DNA of 21,836 nucleotides from JAWLCQ01 sp041687095. Lineage in GTDB: Bacteria > Planctomycetota > Phycisphaerae > SM23-33. Numbering within the stretch: position 1 is the stretch's first letter; the number at the start of each line of letters is the position of its first letter. Below the pieces are notes generated by a model that worked only from the letters and a program-made list of their open reading frames with translations, did not search any database and was not told the origin of the DNA. Of this stretch, positions 12,611 through 20,300 are shown piece after piece. The stretch is taken from NCBI GenBank assembly GCA_041687095.1, contig JAWLCQ010000069.1:1-21836 (forward strand). The letters run 5' to 3'. A program made the translations under genes and the position numbers.

Positions 12611-14349
12611 GTGCTTGCCTCCGACACGCCCGCGGCGTGGAACATCACGTTCTCCTCGGTCATGGCGGGGCCCTCCAGTTCGGCCATCAGGCGGCCGTGA
12701 CGCATGACGTTGATGCGGTGGCAGAGCCCCAGCAGCTCATTGAGTTCCGAGCTGATCACCACGCACGCCATGCCCGCGGCGGCGAGGCGGGCGATGAGGC
12801 GGTAGACCTCCTCTTTCGCTCCGATGTCGATCCCGCGGGTGGGCTCATCGAGCAGGAGCACCTGGGGCTCGGTCCGCAGCCACTTGCCCAGGCAGACCTT
12901 CTGCTGGTTCCCGCCGCTGAGGGTCCCGACGGGCTGGTCGATGGAGGCGGCCTTGATGCTCAGACGCTGCACCTCCTCGCGGACGGCGGAGCGTTCGAGG
13001 CGGCGGCGGATGAAGGTGCGCCCGAACCGCCGCAGGGCCGCGAGGGTCAGGTTCTCGGCGATGGAGCGTTCCAGGAGCAGCCCCTTGCCCTTGCGGTCCT
13101 CGGTGACGTAGGCGAGCCCGCAGCGCATGGCGTCCTGGGGCGTGCGGGGGGCGACGGGCCGCCCGTCGAGACGGATCTCGCCCCCGTCCCGCCGGCGGAG
13201 CCCGAAGAGGGCCTCGGCGGTCTCGGTGCGGCCGGCACCGACGAGCCCGGCAAGGCCGACAATCTCGCCCGCCCGCACGCGGAACGAGACGTCGCGGACC
13301 GCGCTCGCTGCGCTCAGCCCGCGCACCTCCAGCCGCACGGGGGCGTCGGGGGCGATGGGGCGGCGGGGCGGGAAGTGGTCGCCCATCGGGCGGCCCACCA
13401 TCAGCGAGCCCAGTTTCGCCTCGGCGGCGGGGTTGCGGGCAATCCGTGGCACGGGCATTTTGCCCGTGCGTCCCACGGGCGTCCCGCCCGCGTCGGAACT
13501 CTGCTGGGCTCCGTACGTCTCCCCCGCATTCGGCACGGCCGAGACGGCCGTGCGACACATGGGCGAGACGCCCATGCCACGGACCTGCCCCGCCTCGGCG
13601 GGCGATCCGTCGGGCAGGTCCGCGCGGTCGAGCGTGGTGACGAGTTGCCCGTCCCGCAGGACGCTGATGCGGTCGCAGATGGCGAGCACCTCCGGCAGCA
13701 GGTGCGAGATGTACAGCACCGTCACCCCGCGTTGCGTGAGGCGGCGGATGAGGGCGAAGAGCTGGTGGACCTCGGGTTCGCTCAGCACGGCGGTGGGTTC
13801 ATCGAGGATCAGCACGCGGGCGTCGAGGCCCAGGGCCTTGGCGATCTCGACCATCTGCTGCTGGGCGATGGGCAGCATGCGGACGAGGCGGTGGGGGGGC
13901 AGGTCGGCCCCGACCGCCTGCAGCAGTTCGCGGGCTGCCCGCTCGCTTGCGTGGCGGCGGAGCAGGCCCAGGCGGGTCCGCTCGCGGCCGAGGAAGATGT
14001 TGTCGGCGACGGAGAGTTCGCCCACGAGGTTGAGTTCCTGGTGGACCATGGCAATGCCGAGGCGGGCGGCCTCGGAGGGATGGTCGAGGGCCACGGGCGT
14101 TCCGTAGCGGAGTACCTCGCCCTCGCTGGGGCGGTAGACGCCCGCGAGGATCTTCATCAGCGTGCTCTTGCCCGCCCCGTTCTCCCCGATGATCCCATGC
14201 ACCTCGCCCGCCCGAAACGCCAGGCTCACCCCGTCCAGCGCCCGCGCGCCGGGGAACTGCTTGGCGAGGGCGCGGACTTCCAGAACCGGCGCGGCCGGTG
14301 GGGGGGTGCGGGGCAGGCCTGCTGCGGTTTGTGCTGCACCATCATCCAT
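12607..14349 (-). CDS. Sugar ABC importer ATPase, two nucleotide-binding domains (RbsA/MglA-like)
   Basis: This 580-residue tandem ATPase of the CUT2 family energises the permease. Domain 1 has Walker A GENGAGKST at 55-63, the degenerate signature LPIAQQQ near 159-165 and Walker B VLILDEPT at 179-186. Domain 2 has the usual altered Walker A GLVGAGRTE at 368-376 (R where K is expected), signature LSGGNQQK at 477-484 and Walker B VLLLDEPTRGID at 497-508. RbsA is about 500 residues. The excess is mostly the interdomain linker, where residues about 256-302 are encoded by a 141-bp palindromic element. ATG 14349 has no clear Shine-Dalgarno sequence, so the exact start is less sure. It is first in the ATPase-permease-binding protein operon. 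Confidence 0.92.
   Translation of the reverse strand: MDDGAAQTAAGLPRTPPPAAPVLEVRALAKQFPGARALDGVSLAFRAGEVHGIIGENGAGKSTLMKILAGVYRPSEGEVLRYGTPVALDHPSEAARLGIAMVHQELNLVGELSVADNIFLGRERTRLGLLRRHASERAARELLQAVGADLPPHRLVRMLPIAQQQMVEIAKALGLDARVLILDEPTAVLSEPEVHQLFALIRRLTQRGVTVLYISHLLPEVLAICDRISVLRDGQLVTTLDRADLPDGSPAEAGQVRGMGVSPMCRTAVSAVPNAGETYGAQQSSDAGGTPVGRTGKMPVPRIARNPAAEAKLGSLMVGRPMGDHFPPRRPIAPDAPVRLEVRGLSAASAVRDVSFRVRAGEIVGLAGLVGAGRTETAEALFGLRRRDGGEIRLDGRPVAPRTPQDAMRCGLAYVTEDRKGKGLLLERSIAENLTLAALRRFGRTFIRRRLERSAVREEVQRLSIKAASIDQPVGTLSGGNQQKVCLGKWLRTEPQVLLLDEPTRGIDIGAKEEVYRLIARLAAAGMACVVISSELNELLGLCHRINVMRHGRLMAELEGPAMTEENVMFHAAGVSEAST
13443..13583. repeat. 141-bp multi-hairpin repeat inserted in frame in the ATPase linker
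   Basis: Outer arms TCCGTGGCA (13443-13451) and TGCCACGGA (13575-13583) are exact inverted repeats. Inside are four hairpins: GCACGGGC-ATTTT-GCCCGTGC (13449-13469), CGGGCG-TCC-CGCCCG (13476-13490), GCACGGCCG-AGA-CGGCCGTGC (13533-13553) and CATGGGCG-AGA-CGCCCATG (13558-13576). The length is exactly 47 codons with no stop on the coding strand. The encoded stretch GMGVSPMCRTAVSAVP...GRTGKMPVPRI is unrelated to ABC ATPases. Confidence 0.88.
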
Positions 14350-14392
14350 CGAGGGCAGAGTCTACGCATGGAATGGCCCGCATGCAAGGTGG

Positions 14393-14437
14393 CGACTCCG
14401 GGTAACGTGCAGTGCGACTGCATATCGCCCGGAGTCG
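14393..14437. promoter_or_regulatory. Compound palindrome at the ABC operon promoter
   Basis: Outer arms CGACTCCGGG (14393-14402) and CCCGGAGTCG (14428-14437) are perfect 10-bp inverted repeats. They enclose a second perfect palindrome TGCAGT-GCG-ACTGCA (14408-14422). It overlaps the spacer and -10 region of the predicted promoter, so it could be an operator, a leader hairpin or the terminator of the upstream gene. It could also be a dispersed repeat. Confidence 0.55.
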
Positions 14438-14450
14438 TAGTGCATGTCAA
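14422..14450 (-). promoter_or_regulatory. Putative promoter of the sugar ABC operon
   Basis: On the minus strand, a perfect TTGACA (14450-14445) is followed after 17 bases by CGATAT (14427-14422), a poor -10 box. It lies about 75 bases upstream of the ATPase start and downstream of the YihY gene. The -35 is convincing and the -10 is not, so the confidence is low. Confidence 0.35.
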
Positions 14451-14502
14451 CTGCCTGTCGCTCTACGGATTCCGTATCCTGGGCGCCCCGCGTGGGCTGC
14501 TG

Positions 14503-15360
14503 CTATTCGTGGACCGCGTATTCGGCGGGTTCGATGGGGCGATGGTGTTGGGCGGCGCGGGACTGGGTGAGTTCGGCGCCGAAGAGGACGATGATGGCCC
14601 CCACCCACAGCCACAGCAGCAGGGCGATGGCGGACCCGGCCGCCCCGTAGCGGCTGGTGACGGTGGCCTTGCCGAGATAGAGGCCCATGGCGATCTTGCC
14701 GGCGGAGAAGAGGATGGCGGTGACGGCGGCGCCCCACCATACGTCGGGCCACTCGCAGCGGGTGTCGGGGAGGTACTTAAAGATGATGGCGAAGGCGAGG
14801 GCGATGAGGGCGGTGGAGACGACGAGGTCGAGTCCCTGCCACAGCCACCCGCCCGCCCCCAGGGGAAGATCGGCGTTGCGGGAGAGCAGGGCGATGCCCG
14901 CCGACACCACCAGCGACGCCAGCAGCAGCACGCCCAGGCTCAGGACGATGAGGAACGACAGGGCCCGCTTGCGGAGGTAGCCCTTCACACCCCTCCCCCG
15001 CTGGATCTCCACGTCCCACACGCGGTTCATGGCCGCCTGCAACTGCAGGAACGCCCCGGAGGAGCTGACCAGCAGCACGACCAGGCTGACCCAGCCCGCC
15101 AGCGAGCGGGTCCCGGGGCCTTCCCCGCTGGTGCTGATGGCCTGAACGACCTGCCCCGCCTGGGCTCCGACGGTCGCGGTCACCTGATCGATGACGTCCT
15201 GGCGGGAGGCGGCGGGGAGGTGGTCGAAGACCCAGAGCATCACCAGCAGGACCGGGGCGAGGGACAGCGCTCCGAAGAACGCGATCGACGCCGCCAGTTC
15301 CGGGCAGCGGTCCTCGAGGAACTTCTTCACCGATCGTTTGAGGATGGTCCACGGGGCCAC
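14503..15360 (-). CDS. YihY/BrkB-family integral membrane protein
   Basis: This 285-residue inner-membrane protein belongs to the YihY/virulence factor BrkB family. It has a long N-terminal soluble stretch with the ELAASIAFFGALSLAPVLLVMLWVF helix (21-45), SLAGWVSLVVLLVSSSGAFLQLQAAMNRVWDVE (86-118), and three or four further helices between about 130 and 265, including AIALLLWLWVGAIIVLFGAELTQ. The family's molecular function is unresolved; RNase BN activity was once claimed for a homologue and is not accepted. The start is GTG 15360, with AAAGGAG about eight bases upstream. A MITE-like element begins only about 30 bases upstream, so the native promoter has probably been displaced or replaced. 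Confidence 0.88.
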   Translation of the reverse strand: MAPWTILKRSVKKFLEDRCPELAASIAFFGALSLAPVLLVMLWVFDHLPAASRQDVIDQVTATVGAQAGQVVQAISTSGEGPGTRSLAGWVSLVVLLVSSSGAFLQLQAAMNRVWDVEIQRGRGVKGYLRKRALSFLIVLSLGVLLLASLVVSAGIALLSRNADLPLGAGGWLWQGLDLVVSTALIALAFAIIFKYLPDTRCEWPDVWWGAAVTAILFSAGKIAMGLYLGKATVTSRYGAAGSAIALLLWLWVGAIIVLFGAELTQSRAAQHHRPIEPAEYAVHE

Positions 15361-15390
15361 GAGCCTTCTCCTTTGACTGCCCGCGGAATT

Positions 15391-15620
15391 CTATTGGGGT
15401 AACCGTTCACGCCTGCCCATGCGACGACAGGAGTCTGAAGAAACAGCGGGAGAGAAGGGGATTACGCAGATTTCAGGATTACACAGAAGAGAGGGAAGAG
15501 CGATGCGCTTTTCCTCAATCTGTGCAATCTCATAATCTGCGTAATCCCCTTCTTCGGGGCCGTTTCTTCTCTTCACGCCTTCGCCGCTGTTTGCGAAGGC
15601 GTGAACGGCTACCTATTGGG
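15391..15620. mobile_element. MITE-like element with IS66-type ends and 8-bp target duplication
   Basis: A 214-bp core (15399-15612) has terminal inverted repeats GTAACCGTTCACGCCT and, at the right end, AGGCGTGAACGGCTAC, which match at 15 of 16 positions. It is flanked by exact 8-bp direct repeats CTATTGGG (15391-15398, 15613-15620), the signature of transposition. GTAA ends and 8-bp duplications are typical of the IS66 family. The interior holds no gene. It has a nested inverted repeat with 19-bp perfect arms (GAAGGGGATTACGCAGATT, 15454-15472; complement 15534-15552) and a 13-bp-stem hairpin at the right end (15572-15605). Confidence 0.8.
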
Positions 15621-15724
15621 AAACAGAACCCCCGCGCACGAGAGCCCGAAGGCCCCCGTACGCGGGGATGAGAGTTGACGGGTACGGCTGGCAGCGTCCG
15701 AGGCCGTACCGATTCTTCAGGTGC

Positions 15725-16681
15725 TTACAGCGCCCACTTGAGGCCGAGCTTGCCGGTCAGGATGCAGTTGTCCCCGTCGTCGAAGCCGCCGGCATCGGCG
15801 TCGCGGACGGCGTCCTCGCGGATCATGAGGAACACGCCGGCCGTCAGGCCCCAGTTGCCGTACTCGGGGGGGATGAAGTTCAGCGGGATCAGGAACTCCG
15901 CCCCGACCTCGCCGAAGACGACGCAGTTACCGCCCTCGGTGGCGATGTAGTCGTTGATGCCGATTCCGACCGCGATGGGGAAGGACAGTTCGATCGGCCA
16001 GCGGGGCTCGTCGGAGAGCGACATGTGCGGGCGGAGGCTGCCTTCGAGGTACAAGCCGCTGCAGCTCTCGATGTTGTAGGCGGCCTTGACCTGGGGTTCG
16101 AGGACCCCGAGCCAGTCATCGCCGGCGTACCTGGCGGCGATGGCGATCTCCTGGCGGGTGCCGAAGATGTCGTTCGGGTACGTGTAGGCCGTCCAGGTGA
16201 TGCCCACGAGGAAGTCCCCGATCTCGGCGGCCCAGCCGGCGAAGACGTCGGCCTGATACCAGTGCTCGGGCTCTCCGACGTCATCGCTATCGAAGGGCGC
16301 GACGTCGCTGAGGGCGCCCGCGATGCCCCCGGTGAGCGTCCAGGCGGGGAACCACCCGCACTCGGGAATCTCGACCGTCATCGCCAGCGTCGGGCGATAG
16401 CTCAGGTCGCAGCAGTCCTCCTGCACGCCGTCGAACAGCCCGCGGAAGTAGTCGCTCGTCCAGACCTCAAACGATCCCCACACGTGCAGCTTGTTGTTCA
16501 GCGGCGTGGTCGTGCGGTAGACGTCGCCGTAGGGGCCCACGAAGACCCACCGGTTCTGATCTGCCGCCCGCGCTGAAGACACGACAGGGGCCTGTGCCAT
16601 GGTGGCCGCCTGCCCCCACGCCGCGACCCCCGAGAACAGCAGAATCCCGGTAGCGGCTACGACTGCCCAGTTCCTTCTCAT
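15725..16681 (-). CDS. Predicted exported outer-membrane beta-barrel protein
   Basis: This 318-residue protein starts MRRNWAVVAATGILLFSGVAAWGQA, a standard Sec signal peptide cleaved near residue 25. The mature part is rich in alternating hydrophobic and aromatic strands (KLHVWGSFEVWTSDYFRG, TLAMTVEIPECGWFPAWTLTGGI, DFLVGITWTAYTYP, WGLTAGVFLMIR) and ends in a strand LTGKLGLKWAL. This pattern suggests a porin-like outer-membrane barrel, similar in style to conserved hypothetical proteins of Planctomycetes. The specific family is uncertain. It has six cysteines, two adjacent (DCCD). ATG 16681 has AAAGGAG six bases upstream. It lies upstream of the YihY gene on the same strand, with the MITE between them. 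Confidence 0.75.
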   Translation of the reverse strand: MRRNWAVVAATGILLFSGVAAWGQAATMAQAPVVSSARAADQNRWVFVGPYGDVYRTTTPLNNKLHVWGSFEVWTSDYFRGLFDGVQEDCCDLSYRPTLAMTVEIPECGWFPAWTLTGGIAGALSDVAPFDSDDVGEPEHWYQADVFAGWAAEIGDFLVGITWTAYTYPNDIFGTRQEIAIAARYAGDDWLGVLEPQVKAAYNIESCSGLYLEGSLRPHMSLSDEPRWPIELSFPIAVGIGINDYIATEGGNCVVFGEVGAEFLIPLNFIPPEYGNWGLTAGVFLMIREDAVRDADAGGFDDGDNCILTGKLGLKWAL

Positions 16682-17366
16682 CCCATGCTCCTTTCAAAAA
16701 AACAGGTGTCCAGTCTGCTGAGTTCACCCCCCGGCCCGCACGGGCCGAGGATCTCGGGCCCTCCCAGTGGCCCCTGTGCCCGCTGGCCCCGTCGCTGGCG
16801 GCCCTCGCGATGCTGCTTCCGCCTGACGTGGGGTTCGCGTCCACACGTTCCACCGGGAGATGGCCCGGGCGCCTATGCGGAAATACTATGGGGCTCCCGG
16901 AGAAATCCCCGATTTCGAGGAAAGAAATCTTGAGATCCGCCGTAGGTATCTGGCGGGCATAGGTTTGCGATCCATCGCTTCCTGCATTTCTCCCATGCCG
17001 CCCACTCCCGAGAGCGGTCAAACCGGCCAAGCCCCCCCCCCCCGGAACCGGGTCCCGCGACCCGGAACGTTGGAAGGATGTTGGGGAGTGGAGAAAGGCA
17101 GTAGCCGGTGACGCCCGCCTTCCCCCCGGTCAAATCCGAAACCCGAAGGGCCAAAAGCCAGGAACCCCCTCGGCGGTTTCGGGTTTCAGGCTTGGCGTCC
17201 GCTTACAGCCCCCACGACAGTCGGCCATGCCGTGGGGACTGGGGCATTTCCCCCCCCGATGGTCGGATGCGGCGCACAGTGCGTCCGGTTACGGCGGTGA
17301 GGTGATCCCCCCGCCGCCCATCGTACCGCCGGTTCGCTGTTCACGGCCGAGAGGAGCAGATCCCCG
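16682..17366. other. 685-bp divergent non-coding region
   Basis: I see no convincing gene in this gap between two divergent genes. It contains several structures. The minus-strand leader of the barrel gene has CGGCCCG-CA-CGGGCCG (16732-16747) and a run of seven T on the minus strand just before the ribosome site. There is a 12-C homopolymer (17032-17043), a hairpin CCGGGTC-CCGC-GACCCGG (17048-17065), and an inverted pair GAAACCCGAA/TTCGGGTTTC (17138-17187). The ribosome site GAGGAG (17351-17356) of the next gene is at the right end. No clear sigma70 promoter is visible on either strand. Confidence 0.7.
17138..17187. repeat. Inverted repeat GAAACCCGAA / TTCGGGTTTC
   Basis: Perfect 10-bp arms (17138-17147, 17178-17187) flank a 30-base loop within the divergent intergenic region. 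The left side reads AATCCGAAACCCGAA, a short quasi-tandem stretch. It resembles the other dispersed palindromes of this window in size and setting. Confidence 0.6.
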
Positions 17367-20300
17367 ATGCCCACGCCCTTGACCCTCACCGCCTCCCATC
17401 GTTGCCTCTTCGCGGCGGCCCTGTTTGCTCTCGCGGCCGCGTTCCTCCCCGCCGTCCCCGCACACGCCGCCGACACGCCCACCTCCTCGGGCGAGGTCTC
17501 CACGCTGGACGAGCCCGTCTTTCGCATCCCCCGCACCGCCACCCCACCGACCATCGATGGGAAGATGACCGACAAGGAGTGGGAGGATGCCTCCGCCCTC
17601 ACGGGCTTCTGGTACGACTACTACCTCAATCACTTCTACTACCTCGCCCCGCACCAGACCAACCTCCAGGTCTACGCCTGCTACGACGCCGAGAACGTCT
17701 ACTTCGCCTACACCTCCCCGGTGTACCCCGAGGACTCGTGGCTGCGGGCGCTGGGGCGCTACCCCGACGTGGTAAGCCACCCGCAGTACGGCAACCTGTG
17801 GGACGACCACGTCGAACTGGAGATCCGCCCGTACCCCGAGAACGCCCGGGGGTTCGAGCTGGGCCTGTTCAAGTGGATCATCAACCCCATCGGGACGCTG
17901 AGCGATCAGTGCTGGTCGATCACCGAGGGGGACGGGTTCAAGTACCAGTCGCAGGCCAAGGTCGCCTCGCACACCGATGGGAAGCGCTGGATCGTGGAGA
18001 TCGCCATCCCCCTGGAGAGCCTCCGCTTCGGCAACTACGCGGGCACGGACGACAAGGGCGCTCCCATCGTCATGCTGCCCCCGCCCGACGGGACCGCGTG
18101 GCGGGTGTGGTTCACCCGCGCCATCGGGGGCAACGGGAACTTCTTCAACGCCTGCGACGCCCACATGTGGAACGTCACCAAGATGAAGATGATCCTCGAC
18201 GCCCAGGCGCCCAGCTTCCAGGTCAACGAGCTGGGGCCCATCATGGATGACATCCTCGACGTCGAGATCACCGTCAAGAACCACAACACCCGCAGCGAGA
18301 CCGTCCGCGTGGGGTTCTTCGTCGAAAACGCCGAGGGCGCCATCTACTCCAGCTACGACGACAAGCAGATGCCCGGGGGCCTGCTGGAACTCGTGCCCGG
18401 GGAGGTCAAGCGCCTGCGGCTGAAGAAGAAGTTCCCGGGCGTGACGCGCGAGGGCAACACGCTGTGGTTCGATGTCCGCTCGGCCGGGACGCCCGCCAAA
18501 CCGCTCTTCCAGACCCGCCTGGTCAACTTCCACTCCATGGAGGGCGGGGCCTTCAACGCCGGGGAGGGGATGCTCATCCCGTTCCGCTTCCGCCGCGTGG
18601 ACATCGTCGCCAAGCTCCGCCCCCCGCGGAAGGACTTCGACTTCTGGTACGCGTACTCGTTCTACAAGTCCCGCATCGCCGCCGTCGTCGACAAGGGGAT
18701 CTACGGCGCCAGCGACGAGGCCGTCACCGCCGTCGAGGCCCAGCTCACCGTCACCGAATCCGAGGGCGCCCAGCGCGAGATCGCCCGCTCCGTCGAGCCC
18801 TTCCGCCGCGACCACGCCACCTTCCTCCTGCCCCTCCCGTCCGACATGAACAGCGGCAAGTACCGCGTGAACGTCCTGCTGTTCGACCGCAACAAGCGGA
18901 TCGTGGGCGAGGTCTCGCCCGAACCGTTCTACAAGGGCACCTACCCCTGGGTGCAGAACGACATCGGCAAACAGGACGTGGTCTGGGAGCCCTTCACGCC
19001 CCTCGCCGTCCGCGAGGGCGACGCGGAGGCGCCCGGGGGGTTCGAGACGCTCAAGCACCGCTTCACGCTCGATCCCAGCGGGCTGCCCGCGCAGATCTAC
19101 ATCAAGCCCGACGTCCGCGACCTCCCGCTGGAGCGGCGGAGGGGCAAGGACCCGCTGAAGAACGTCACCGACGCCGAACTCATCGAGCTGGGCCGGGGCC
19201 CGCAGCTCCGCGCCCCCATCCGCCTCGAGGCCATCGTCAACGGCCAGCGTCTCCCCGCCACCGTCGTCGAGCCCGCCAAGCTCGTGCGGAAGTGGCAGAG
19301 CGAGCTGCAGTACGTCTCGAAACTCCGCGTGGGCCCGCTGGACGTCGCCCTCGACATCCAGTACGACTGCGATGGATCCATGACCGTGAGGCTCAACTAC
19401 GGTGGCGGATCGGCGGACGCGCCCGCCCAGGTCGAGGGCCTGGAACTCCTCGCCGACCTCGCCGGGCAGTACACCATCGGCAATTCCGACGCGTCGGCGG
19501 AGATCATGGTTGGCGTGGACCGCCGCGAGTGCTCGCTCCCCGAGGGCGAGGGCGTGGTCTGGGACAGCGCGGCGCTCGAACTGCCCCCGCTGTACTACAC
19601 GCACTTCGTCCCGTGGTACTTCCTGGGCTCGGGCGACCGCGGGTTCACCTGGATCGCCGACTCCGACGAACGCTGGACGCTCGACCGCGACTCCTCGGCG
19701 ATGCGGGTCTCGCGCGACAAGGCGGGGCAGGTCACCTGGGCCGTCGCGTTCGTCAACCACGCGGCCGCGCTGCCCCCGAGCGCGGACCGCACGCTGGAGT
19801 TCACGCTCCTCACCCACCCCGCCAAACCCAAGCCCATCGGCTTCCGCCGTATGGCGTGGTTCCAACTGGGCGACGTCCAGTCCCACATCACCTGGCCCAC
19901 GCCCAAGTGGGGCACGGACGAGGAGTTCGCCGCCGGTTGGCGGCAGGCGAGCGGGGCCCCCAAGGACCTGCCCGACAGCGCCCGCGCGACCTACGGCAAG
20001 ACCGATCCGCCGTGGAACCGCTGGTATCACCTCCGCGGGGACGTGGCGGCCATCCCGTCCATCATCCAGAACGCGATGAACGGGGACCTCTTCGGGCGGA
20101 TGGGCCCGGTGACGCCCGTGCAGCGGGTGAAGCGGATCGTGGACGGGGAGGAGAAGTGGGTGGACATGGACGTCACCCGCGGGGCCGCCCAGGGCGAGTG
20201 GTCGGGTGGGGGCATGTGCAACATGGGCCAGGCGTGGCAGGACCTGTTCGTGTGGAACTGGTCGCGGCTGATCCGCCTGGGGCGCTACCACGGGTGGTGG

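Noticed and set aside
10335..13000. Long plus-strand frames opposite the ABC operon
   Set aside because: They are antisense shadows of the permease, ATPase and binding protein genes. Their products are rich in Asp/Gly/His/Arg and have no recognisable fold.
14226..14450. 74-codon minus-strand gene before the ABC ATPase
   Set aside because: It overlaps the ATPase start in another frame and translates the compound palindrome. No ribosome site or family similarity is visible.
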